From Leucosporidium creatinivorum (Eukaryota; Basidiomycota; Microbotryomycetes; Leucosporidiales; Leucosporidiaceae), in NCBI GenBank assembly GCA_001600635.1, contig BCKL01000025.1:186001-250000 (forward strand): a DNA stretch of 64,000 nucleotides, written 5' to 3'. The notes beneath the pieces are model-generated. The model saw nothing but the letters and a program-made list of their open reading frames with translations. It was not told the DNA's origin and made no database searches. A program made the position numbers and the translations under genes. Below are positions 1 to 10,243 of this stretch, piece after piece (position 1 is the first letter of the stretch; each line of letters begins with the position of its first letter).

Positions 1-789
1 CTCTCGCTCACCTCACTTAACGTTCGGGAAGGTGGAGGAGCAACGCCTGATGCTCGCTCGCTCTTCCCTCAGCCTTGCTGGGGAAAGGACGGTAGAGCTC
101 AGTTGGCGTTCTTGCGGTACTTTCTGGTGGGATGTTGCATGGGGGAGCGTCCTCAGCTGCTATGTTCAGGCGAGGCGGATAACTCGTAGCTCCGGGCTCG
201 GGGCTCGGCGGGAGGGGATGCGGCGTCTTTCGCAGGTACGAGCTTCCCTCTAGATGAGGTGAGGCTTGTGCTGCATGGAGTCGACCGCAAGCGCCCGTGC
301 ACGCTTCGATGTTGCTGTCCCTCTGCAAAAGCTTCCGCCTTGGGGTCGAGGCTGACCGTCGAGGGTCAGGGGTCGCCGCTTGCGGTCTAAGTCGCTGTCT
401 CTGGCGAGGCAGTGGCTTGGGCGCTGCACGAGGAAGACTGCGATCCAACCCGATGTTCCTCGCCTCGCGGCTAGCTCACTTCAACAGCATGGTAGCTCGT
501 TTCTCGCCGCTGCCGGCTCAGCTCTGCGTCTCGCAAGGATGAAGAGCAGGCTCGTTGGTCCAGACGCGGAGAGTGCACTAATGAGGGCCGATTGGGTCAT
601 TGTGCAGCCCTCGGCGTTTCACTTGGGGTCCGCAGGGGCGTCGTCGAGCTGCTCGGCTTCGGATCCTCGCTTCGCGACGAGAAGGGCGCTCGGAGTCGTT
701 AGGCCCTTGCGCTACGACCACTTCCTTCTTTCCTCAAAGCTATTCGATCACCTGCATTCCAGCCGCTGACTCTCCCGCTTCCCCCACAG
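1..789. other. Upstream stretch without a recognised gene
   Basis: I see no convincing exon here. The last 30 bases before position 790 look like an intron end (CTGAC branch site, then CAG). The rest is either a very long intron of the Rab5 gene, far longer than the 50-150 nt introns elsewhere in the window, or inserted repeat-like DNA that separates the missing 5' exons from those at 790. Confidence 0.4.
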
Positions 790-1284
790 GCCTCCCTCCT
801 CAAAGCGCGCAACTGGATCTCCGAACTCCAACGCCAAGCCGACCCATCCATTATCGTCTGTCTCGCGGGCAACAAGCTCGATCTGGCAGAGACGCAGAGG
901 CAGGTCTCCACCGAGGAGGCTCAGAAGTTCGCAGATGAGGAGGGATTGCTGTTCTTTGAGGTGTCGGCCAAGAGTAGCGAGGGCGTGGAGGGGATGTTTA
1001 GGGCGGTTGGTGAGTTGCTGCTCCTCCTTCTGCTCGAGGCGTGTCGAGCTGACTTTGGTTTATCTCTCCTACCTGTCGCTTCCCCCCTTCTTTCTTCCTT
1101 TCTCCTCCGCCTTCATAACCTCTTCTCCAACTCGGCCACTCGTCTACAAACAGCCGACAAGCTCCCCCTCGACCTTCCCACCTCGAAAGCCCGTACCGGC
1201 GCCTCGCTGGCAGGCGGTCGCGGTGGCGTCGACCTGACGGGCAAGAATGGCGCGGGAGGTGGGGAGGGACCTTGCGCTTGCTAG
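790..1284 (+). CDS. RAB5: Rab5-family small GTPase (Ypt5/Vps21 type), 3' exons only
   Basis: Two exons, 790-1009 and 1154-1284, join in phase. Rab5 GTPases act on early endosomes in tethering and fusion. The visible part covers the C-terminal half of the fold: helix text SLLKARNWISELQRQA, the guanine-binding motif GNKLDL, the SAK motif (FFEVSAKSSEGVEGMF), and then ADKLPLD. The protein ends in PCAC, a CxC-type motif for double geranylgeranylation, directly before the stop. This order and wording match the Rab5/Ypt5 subfamily better than other Rabs. The intron has a GTGAGT donor and a CAG acceptor. The P-loop, switch I and switch II exons are not in the window, or lie beyond an unusually long upstream intron. 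Confidence 0.85.
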   Translation, partial: ASLLKARNWISELQRQADPSIIVCLAGNKLDLAETQRQVSTEEAQKFADEEGLLFFEVSAKSSEGVEGMFRAVGELLLLLLLEACRADFGLSLLPVASPLLSSFLLRLHNLFSNSATRLQTADKLPLDLPTSKARTGASLAGGRGGVDLTGKNGAGGGEGPCAC

Positions 1285-1850
1285 TCGCTCTCCCGCTCGA
1301 GTAGCTCAGACTCCTAGACGACACATCCCTGTACCCTCGATGATGCGGCCTCTCCAGACTCCCTCCTCCCCCTCCCCCTCGACCCGATTCGAACTACGCT
1401 CGGCTCCCTTTTGCAGTACCCTTTCTCCCTCTCTTTGTACTACTAGCTTCTTGATTAGGCTTCTCTTTTATTCTTATCGGACTTGCAACCAATTCTTAAT
1501 CCACTACGTTCCTGGCCCCGACGCGAGAAGAGAGAAGAGAGAAGCGAAAGCTCGGCCGAAACGAAGCTGCTCGATGCGCCTCCATTGCCTGCTTTCAGAG
1601 GGCTTGACACTTGGCAGACTCGCGCAAAAAATAAGGGGGGAGCGATACACGACTCCGCCGGCGCCGCGACCTCCTTGATTGGACTCAGCGTCGGCGCGCG
1701 ACTCTCCTGCTCTCTTCTCCCTCTCTCTCTCCCGCTTCTTCTCGCATCGTACCGCTGATTGGTCTAAGTTAGATCTGTCCTTTATTACTCTGCTACACCC
1801 GTCATCTCACCACCCTCCCCTTCCGCCTTGCACCCTCTTCGCTCGCTCGC
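1285..1850. other. Intergenic region between convergent RAB5 and DUO1
   Basis: This CT-rich stretch lies between the stop codons of two convergent genes. I see no coding signal in it; it probably holds both 3' UTRs. Confidence 0.5.
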
Positions 1851-3255
1851 TCATTCTCCCCCAGCGCCCCTCCCCCTCCCGCTCGTCCCAGCTCCCCTCA
1901 CAAGCACCCTACTTCTCAACCCCCTCACGCCTCTCACACCCGTCACTGTCCCTCTCCCCGCTCCTGCGCTGGAAGGGGGGCCGCCGCGGCCGATGCCGGA
2001 GGTGAAGGATGAGGAAGAGGCGGTGGTGGAGGAGAAGGAGGAGCCGCCTCGGCTTGAGGGGAGGGAAGAGCCTCGGGTAGATGAGGTGGTGGTGGCGCCG
2101 CGTGCTCGACCTCGGGGAGCGCCTGAGGGGGAAGGGAGAGGTTAGCGAGAGGTTCGGCGATGCCTCGACTCGGCGGAAGGAGCAAAGACCCAGCCGGCGA
2201 GAGAAAGGGAAAGAACAGGAAACTTGCCTCTACCCCTCCCGCTTCCCGCTCCCTCCGCCTTAGCCTTCTCCCTCGCCTCTCTCATTTCCCTCTCCCTCTC
2301 TGCCTGCTCGGCCTCCATTCTCTCCCTCTCCACCCGCTCGGCCTCTTCCGCTACGAGTCGAGCAGCCTCCGCTTCCGCTTCGGCTTCACGTTGGAGGAGG
2401 AGTTGGGCGTCCTGTTCCATTCACATCCAATCGTTTTCGAGGGAGGGGGAGAAGGGCGGGAGAGGATCAGCGCCGAGCCGAGCGTGAGAAAGGAAGGAGA
2501 GAAGGCAAGAGGACGAACGGCGGTGACTCCCATCCATTGCGTATCGAGTAAGAGGTTCTGGGTATGTTCTGCTTGGGAGGCGATGCGGGAGTAGAGGTCT
2601 AGTAGTTGGTGGGAGGTCGCAACGTTGGAATCGAGGGCCTGTGCCGTCGTATCGCATTGGGAGAGCAGGGTCAGCTTCAACGACGCCAGCAAAGTAAGAG
2701 GGAATGGCTACTGACCTGCAGCTTTCCCTCCATCCCCCTTAGCCCCTCCAACAACCCCTCCAACGTCCTATTCATCCCCCTCAACCCGTCCCTCTCCTCC
2801 CTCAGCCCTCCGATCCTCTTCCTCTCCTCTTCTGTAACTCCACTGCCCTCTCCCTCTGCTCCTGCACCACCTTCCAATAGCTCGTAGTCGACGTCCAAAT
2901 CGGCGTCCTCTTGGGATTCTCGAGCGCGTCGAGCTGAGGGGTCGGAGGAGGGGATTGGAGGGGGCAGAGGTGAGGGTAAGGAGGATGAGGGAGCAGGGGA
3001 GAGGACGCCCATTGAGCCGCCGAAAGCTACGTCCTGTTTGCTCTTCTCCTGCTGTCTTGCTCCCGCTGTTGAGCTTGAGCCAAACACGGGTTGTTGTAGC
3101 CTCTCCGTCTGATCTTCGCCGTCGAACGAGTCGTCCCCTAGTGTGAGAGTGAGATCCTCATCCTGTAGTTGTCCGTGGCCGTGTAGCATGCCTGGTGAGA
3201 GGGAGAGCGAGTCGAGATGCGAGTGGAGAGGCGACGAGGGGGAGAGTGGAGCCAT
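1851..3255 (-). CDS. DUO1: DASH complex subunit Duo1
   Basis: Four exons (3255-2716, 2638-2519, 2411-2228, 2122-1851) keep one frame and encode 371 aa. Duo1 is part of the fungal DASH/Dam1 ring that couples kinetochores to spindle microtubules. The family core spans the first intron: GMNRTLEGLLEGLRGMEGKLQ in exon 1, then SHQLLDLYSRIASQAEHTQN and LLLD in exon 2. This matches the Duo1 pattern (LLE-x-hydrophobic helix, NTxxLLD, SQTEHTQ-LL). An Arg/Glu-rich coiled coil follows, and then a basic tail with GVRGLRSRVLVRG, like the RG-rich tails of other basidiomycete Duo1 proteins. The N-terminal 120 residues are Ser/Pro/Gly-rich and probably disordered. Intron 2 uses a GTTCGT donor and intron 3 appears to be GC-AG (GCAAGT). 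Confidence 0.85.
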
Positions 3256-4739
3256 TGTTAGGCTGTAGGGCGATAAAGTGGTGTAGAGACGTGTGTAATG
3301 CTACTTGTGGCGAGTTGTAGCGGATAAGAGGCGAGGAGACGCGTCGAGGTGAAGGGGGGAGATGGAGCGAAAGAGAGGCAGGAGAGACGCGTCGAGGTCA
3401 AGTCGAAAGAGGGGCTTCGCAGGGACAGCTCTGTACAGTTCTAAAGACGATGTGGTCGAGTCTTGCCGCTCTACTAAAGCTACTCTGCTCCGCTGTGGCA
3501 CCTTCTCGAACGCCTTCTGTCCTCTTGGCGAGCGCCGAACCCTCGGCCCCGTCCACGGAGACCTGTAAGAGGCAGATGAAGGGTCAGTCATGCTCAAACT
3601 GGGATATAATGTGTTTCTGCTAGATTTACTCCAACTACTGCCAGCAGCTACGCTCCAGCACCCCTTTTTAAAGCGCCGAGGCCGAGCAGGCGGAGAGTCA
3701 GCGACTCCTCAGCAGTACAGCGAGGGGAGTCAAAGTCGCGTGAAAGAAATCGTGTACGCCTTGAGCTAGAGCAATCCTCTTACTTACAACACCCTCAGAC
3801 ACCTCCCCCACTCGCTCTTAGCGAGCGAGCACGGAGCATCGTGGAGCGCCGAAGTCGTCTGCGGCAGGTGGCTATGCAGTCAGTCGGCCGCAGAAGGTCT
3901 GAGAGCATGGCAGCCAAGGGGTATCAGTCACTCTTTGCCTACGGAGCCGTCACACTCCCACAAGAGAGTGCAAGCCAACTTCGAGCGAGACGGCCGAGCC
4001 CCCCTTGCTCGCCACCCGGCCTCGAGCAGCCACACAGCCAACGCAGACGGCAGAGCGGTGTATAGTTATGAGTCCGGGCGTGCCCCCATCTGCACAGCTT
4101 GGACCTGCGCTCTTTGCCTTGAGCGTGAGCTACCGCCGAATGAGCGAGCTGGCCGGCCCCTTCAAACCCCTGCCGACGAAAGGTTGCCCTGGCTTCTGCT
4201 TCCTGCTGGCTGGCGCAAGAATCTANCTATGANNTTAGGTATGGTGACCCTATCCTTGCTACCCACGGCGAAGATCCGAGCGCTGCACCACGAGCGCAAG
4301 TCAACGCCGAAGGCAAGGCCGACGTCACTGCGACAGTGCCACTGCCTTCCTGCGGCGTTTGACAGATTGTCAAGTCTTCTCTAGGCCTCAGCACTTACTC
4401 NGGGGAGCCGTACGGGAGCTTCGGCAGCTCTGCTCTCATCCACGCTACGCAGCGACAAGCGGAGACAAAGCAACAAGCTCTCGGCGAGCCTCTACAGCGT
4501 TGCTGCGCGACCTGCATATCCATAGCAGTCGTTTTTGAACAGTAAAAGAACAGTGAATTCTCCCTTATCATCACAGCGTCGCCTCCTGCTTGACAAGAGA
4601 CAGCCAACTGCGACCGACTCACCGAGCGAACGCCGAGTCTTGGCGGTTGGGCTAGCTTGTCTTCATCAGCTGTGGAGCTGCTCGCAGCACCGCAAAGAAG
4701 ATTTGAGCGCATGCAGAAGCGTCCATCATGGCTACAGCC
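3256..4739. other. Intergenic DNA with ambiguous bases
   Basis: This contains the upstream region of DUO1 and then repeat-like DNA without a gene I can defend. Unresolved bases occur at 4226, 4233-4234 and 4401. They are the first of a group that continues into the adjoining degenerate repeat copy. Confidence 0.4.
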
Positions 4740-6180
4740 TCTCCTGAAAGCTTCTCGTGAGCCTTCAAGCGAACGCCGAAGCGGCGGCAAGGCCATTCTG
4801 CGTTGACGGAAGTGCAGTGCACCTCTGCGAGCACATCAAGGCTGTACATGAGGTAATAGCTACACGCTCGGGGAGGCAGCAACGCCTCCGGAGCCTCTCT
4901 ACAGCTCCGAAGACCGTCGCAGGTCGAAGCGGAAGCAGCGCTGGCGCCTTGCAACCCGAAGCGCAGTACGCCTGAGATGTGCTGTTGTTGAACCAGGTGA
5001 AGCACTGTAGTAAGCAGCAAGGCGANTACCTAGCTTGAGATGACCTCCCATGCTGTGGGAGATCCGCCTCGAACTCGGCGCCGCGCNGCCTTCACTTCGA
5101 GGCAATGAGCCTGTGCTGACAGCTGCTCTGGGTCGAGTCGCTTGGGGCGTAAGCAAACAACCGGCCTCAGCTAGCAGGCAAGCCACCCTCTGACCTTNNA
5201 GAACGACTCCGCCGCGATCAGCGCCGAGAGCTGCCCTTGCGCCGAGCGGCTTTTTGCCTGTTGATGATCCGTCACCGCTGTAGGCTTCAGCGCAGCTAAC
5301 AGCNTTGTTGTGTAAGATCGCTGCAGTCGAAGACACACAGCTCCGCCTTCTCGCCGTCAAGGCAAGCAAGCCAAACTGAGCTCGGCGAAGTCGGCCTCGC
5401 GAGTCACGTCCTTCACCAGCGGAGGGGTGGGTGGGCGACGAATATAGCAGATAGGAGACGGTNGCCAACATCAGGCATCAGAACGCTGCAGCCCGCTGTT
5501 TGGGAGAGCTACAACCGCTGCAATCGCTTCCGCTGTCCTCCTCGCCGAGCACCGAGTGAGCCGTCTGTGGACGTTGCTCAGTTGCGAGTTGAGATCACAA
5601 GGTGCGAGACGCTCGTGAGACACGTCCAGGATTTCCGAGCTATAGCACCACTCCACTCGAAAGCGAGCTGAAGCGGCGAGGTCGAGCTGCTGAAGCTGTG
5701 CAGGGTCTCGAGGGTGGTCTTGGGCTGGCCAGAGCGAGACGAAGGCGAGCCAAGCACTCCACTGCCGCATGTACGCTTCAGCGAACGAGCAGCAAGCCGA
5801 GAGAGCCACCTCGCTCAGCCCACTCCACCTTAGAGGAAGCGCTTCTGCATCCCAGCAAAGCCTTCGAGCGAGCAAACAGACGAGCCCAGCAGACGTATAC
5901 AGCTTGACTCACTTCCTCAATGTCCCCTCAGCCCTTCTGCTCCCCTCTAGCCCGTCTCCGAGCGCTTCATCTCCCACCTCGCCCTCGAGCTTTTCCTCCC
6001 TCGCAAGTGGGCGCAGAGCCAAGACGACGGCTGTGCTGTGTAGCCGACAGGCTCTGCAGTCTATCAAATCTATCAAAGAGCAGCCAGAGTCCCGAGCCTC
6101 GTAGCGAGCGGATCAGTCGAAGCTCAAGAGTCAAGAGCCGACCCGCTCGAAAATCGACTCTCTTCTTCATCGCTCGACAA
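4740..6180 (+). repeat. Degenerate copy (R4) of the A-B intergenic repeat
   Basis: This stretch is alignable by eye, in the same order, with the DNA between A1 and B1. Shared landmarks are the GAGCCTTCAAGCGAACGCCG segment near 4758 (also at 15,525, 25,150 inverted and 59,461), the GCGCCGAGAGCTGCCCTT segment near 5222, and the segment at 5830-6010 that matches 16,510-16,680. The right end stops where the B leader would begin (AGAGCCGACCCGCTCGAAAA at about 6134). No A or B gene follows. It is more diverged than the other three copies and holds several ambiguous bases (5026, 5087, 5198-5199, 5304, 5463). Confidence 0.6.
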
Positions 6181-6628
6181 GGGGTTACGACGAAGGGAGG
6201 ACCCCTAATGCGCTGGAGGGCGCACCAGGTGCAAAAAGCGAAGCTGAAAGGCCCTACCGACCTACAGCTCGAAGTGGCTCCTAAGTCGAAGTCCCCTGCG
6301 AATGCGAGCTTAGCTCTCTCTTCTACTCGAATTGGCTCATTGAAAGCTCGCGTCGACTACAGCTTTTCGACTCGGGGGTCTCAAGAATTGCTTAACGCTA
6401 GATGCACCCCTACAACAAGTTCCGCGTCCCTTGAGGAGAATGCCCGTTATGTGTCGGACTTGCCGGCGGCTCGGCGTGAGACGTCCCGCGTTCAGGGAGA
6501 TGCGCTCGAGAGGCGGCAGGGTGGACTGATGTGTGGTGATGGCTAGACGCCACATGCGCTCGTGTGCTGTGCACGTCCTACTTCTTGGTGGACGGGAAGT
6601 TGCCTGCTCCCGACGATGTCCGAAGGTG
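6181..6628. other. Short intergenic region
   Basis: An open frame crosses this stretch on the plus strand, but it has no recognisable domain and no splice support. It probably includes the 3' UTR of the membrane-protein gene to its right. Confidence 0.35.
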
Positions 6629-9612
6629 TCAGCCAAGGTCGACTGAGCTGAACGGTAGGCGAGACTGACTGGATCCTACACTCATGTCGAGGTGTTCTTT
6701 GTTGCTGTTTCCAGCCCAGATGGGATCGTGGAAGAGGTCATCTGTAAGCCAGAGACGAGAGGCGAGAGGGTCAGCTCTGCTCGGCGATCGAGGACAGGGA
6801 AAGAGGGGCGTACGAGCGCTTCTGTGCGGGTCATAACCAACGCCATCGTGTATTAAACTATTTCGATCTGCCTTCGGAGCTGCCGGGGACCGGTGCAGTG
6901 TATCTCTGTCTCTTGTAAAGCGAGGCAAGGCGAAGGGGCTGCTCAGCACATCTTGATCTTGGTCCCTTGAGGAGGAGCTGTGTACCGATGACGACGCGTC
7001 GGAGCTACTCCGATGATGCGGGCTTCTTGAGCTTCCGTCTGCAACCATGTGAGAGGATGTCAGCAGATCTGCGGCGCTGCGAGAAACGCGCCGAGCTCAC
7101 GGCGAGACGGTGTCGAAGCCATTCCGAGTACCGCAGACCTGAGGGCCTCGTGATCTTGGTCGGTGAGCGGGTGAGACCTCAATGGATTAGGCAGAGAAGA
7201 ACGACGACTGTGCTTCACAGCTGTAGACCCCGACGTAGAGTTGCCTGTCGAAGGAAGAGTCAGCGAGCTGTCGCCGAGCCGAGGCTGCGAGGCAGGCGAG
7301 ATGCAGCACTGCGGCGAGCTTAGGCACCCACCCGATATTGGTCAAGGACTGTGACCTTGCTCCAAAAGGGCTCGATTGTGACTCTCCTGTGAAGTGAGAA
7401 GACGGAGAGGAAAATCAGCCCCGTCAGCTCGGCTCTGCATACTGCCCTCAGGCCGACTGATTGAGAGGGACGGGCATACCTCAGTGACAATTTTGGTGAT
7501 CAGTGCCTTCCTTTGCACCCCAACATGCCGCAGGTTGATGTTCTCGGCGATAGCTTCGAGGTCGGAGCGGCTGAAGCCCTGCAGCTCATGCTTTCCTGCG
7601 CATGAATGGAGTTAGTGAAGGGCAAGCGCGAGGGATAAGCTGAACTCACTCCTCTTGTCAATGGAAGGCGTCCACTCCCGGAAAGCGAAGGCGATGGCGA
7701 AGAGGCCCCAAAGCCCGAGAATCACTTTCAAAGCATCCAGAGAAGAATCAGCATACAGTGCCTGGGTACAAGGAGTCATACGTACTGCTCTGAATCGCTG
7801 AGACTGTCCCCGCCGGCAAGCAAAGAGGAAACGGGTAAGCAAACCCCTCTCAGGCAGCTCTCAGGGCTCGGCGCACGCTGAGCCGAGCGAGCGAGAGCTT
7901 CCTTACAGCTGAGAGAGCTTCCAGCCACAAGCAAGAAGTTTGTGATTGCATTGCTCCAGACGAGGATGAGGCAGACGAGCTGAGAACGGGCGGCGACCGG
8001 CAAAAGGAGGAGGAGATCAGCGCCGAGCTCGGCCAACAGCGGCGCCAGGCGCAAGAGGGCTCACCCAACCAGCGTAGATCAACAGGGGGATGATGTAGCG
8101 CAACGTAAACGCCGGTTTTGTCATGCAGAATGCTCGTTGTATCCTGCACGTTAGCGAAGGTCAGTGGAGTGAGCGCCGAGGTTAATCGAGCAAGACTTAC
8201 AAGCTTATGCCCGGTGTGGACGTCTGGCGAGGACGTTTTGCGGTAGCAGTCTTTCTCCACTGGCCGTGATGCATAGCAACCATCCCCCACATCACGCTCA
8301 TGAGCACCACGGCAATGGACAGGAGGAGGATGGGGAATGCGATGGAGAGGGCGTTGAGATTTTCGGCGATCAATTCTGCGCCTGGGAGCAAGACATGAGC
8401 TAATATCTCTTCAGAGGGCTCTATACCACCTACAATTGCTCTGCCAAAAGTTTGAGTGAGGAGCAGTGACGACGACGACATAGATGGCGATCCAGGTGCC
8501 CAGCGAGAGGGTGAAGAAAGCCGCTGTGACAAGGACTACATGCCGCCGGTGAGCGAGGTAAAGCTTGCGGAACAGTCCGTCTCCTGGTCTGAAGATTTAA
8601 TCAGTCTGAGGTCTGGTGAAGATCCCAAACGAGCTCACCGGTGCCAATGCGAGTGCTTGTGCTTATCCTCGGGCGCGCCATGATGGTAAACGCGGAGGAA
8701 CTCTTGGTAGTCGACATCGCTCTCGAATCCTTGTAGCTCGTGCAGGTGTGCGAAGAAGACGGTGCTGAGGGGAGCGACGCAGCTGCCAGCCCTGTTCGCG
8801 ATTTCGAGGTCAGCTCGGCGCTCGGTGCTCCTCGAGTGATGGTCTGAGACCCCGCTCGGGACCCCTGACTTCCACAACGACTTACATGAGGAAGGCAAAC
8901 TGTGCGTGAAACCTCTGAATGCCTCCATTAACCCCAAAGATGTACCTGCGGCGCGACAAGGATTCGAAGTGAGCGAACGCCGAGCATGATCTGCGCCGAG
9001 AGAGGACATTGGGCGTACCGCAGCATGACCGTCAAGATATACATGTTTGCGAAAAGTACTGTGCAGTACATAGATGCAGGCAAAGGAGCGAGTTAGCGAT
9101 TCACGGACGTTTTTCAGCCAACTGCTCGGCGATGATCCAGCTCGGAAAGGCGACGCACCTTGTCCTGCCACGGCAGCTGTAGCCTCGGTAGAAGAGAACC
9201 ACTGAAGGACCGTCGAACAGAACGTCGCTACGGCCAGACCGATGATAGGTCCTCCGCCAGAGATGGCGGGCTGCAAAGGGAGCACGTCAGCTTTCGCCGA
9301 GCCAATGGCAAAATGGGCTATGAGAGGACGGGGACGTACACTTGGACATAGTGAACAGCACACATCCCCAACAGTCGACCATCCTGCAGCGCAGAAGGCT
9401 CCCTGCACGTTCAAGATCCGTGCATCAGCCTTCGGTTCTGGACTCCGAGCTTCGCCGTTACGAAAGCCGAGCAGGCTTGTAGGAGAGCGCGGGAATCCAC
9501 TACTGCTGTGTAGCGAGAGTGCTCGTGACCTCACGCCCTCACTCACCGGCGTTAGATTCGGACAGCGTTCCAGGAAAAGGCCTGTATCAACATAGCCCTT
9601 CAGGAGCGACAT
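6629..9612 (-). CDS. Multipass membrane protein, unknown function, 16 exons
   Basis: I joined 16 exons in consistent phase: 9612-9547, 9402-9340, 9270-9159, 9058-9019, 8945-8886, 8791-8639, 8588-8434, 8381-8201, 8143-8065, 7979-7907, 7803-7786, 7724-7650, 7595-7480, 7386-7356, 7244-7101 and 7038-6629, giving 591 aa. Hydrophobic spans include GPIIGLAVATFCSTVLQWF, VLFANMYILTVML, HVVLVTAAFFTL, ALSIAFPILLLSIAVVLM, LRYIIPLLIYAGW and VILGLWGLFAIAFAF, so about seven transmembrane helices. A His-rich loop (KHKHSHWH) and a KPAFTLRYIIP segment stand out. After the last helix comes a SAP-like helical hairpin (SRSDLEAIAENINLRHVGVQ), then a Ser/Arg-rich cytosol-like tail of about 190 residues. One exon is only 18 nt. 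I do not recognise the family. Confidence 0.7.
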
Positions 9613-10243
9613 GTGTTGTAGCGTCGTAGAAACAGATCCAGGTCTACAGAGGCTTGATCTTTGGTGATACGACGACGAAACGAGTTCAAAGACGAGCGAA
9701 GAGGAAGAGGGAGAGGGAGAGAGAGGTGTCAACGCCAGTCTTGAACGCGACTTGGTAGCAAGCGAAACGAAATGCCCCGCAATGGCCCCCAAGCTCTTCA
9801 GCCCAGCCGTCCCCTCGGAGCGGGGTTGTACGTGTAGATGGGGTCGAAGCGCGAGCGCCGAGCGCCGAATGAAAAGCGAGCCGAGGCAAGAGGGAGCCGA
9901 GGCAGCTGGGGGTGAGCTCAATACAGCACCGCTTGACGAACTAGCCCTTTCGAAACTGTGCTGAGTATTGGGAAAGTATGAGCCGGCGTACGTTGAAGAG
10001 CCTTGCGCGGACGAGGGGAGCGAGCTGGGCGACCGTTTGCTTGCTGCCTCGTCCTATCGACTGTCGCGAGAGTCCAGCAAAGCGAAGCATCAATGTTGCG
10101 TAATAGTGTAAGCGAGTATATCTAGAGTGTCTAAGATGTCAGACGAGCACTCCTCCCCCTCATTCAATCTCGGCGCCGACCTTCCTAACCCCTCTCACTC
10201 CCCAGCCTCCTCAACGTATCCCTCCCACCCACATACACAGGGA
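9613..10243. other. Intergenic region between X1 and the membrane-protein gene
   Basis: I see no gene here. It lies between the 3' end of X1 and the 5' end of the membrane-protein gene, both on the minus strand, and so should contain the promoter of the latter. Confidence 0.4.

Noticed and set aside
5920-6546. 208-codon plus-strand open frame
   Set aside because: It crosses from the degenerate repeat into unrelated DNA; a real gene would not be expected to span that edge, and no motif is visible.
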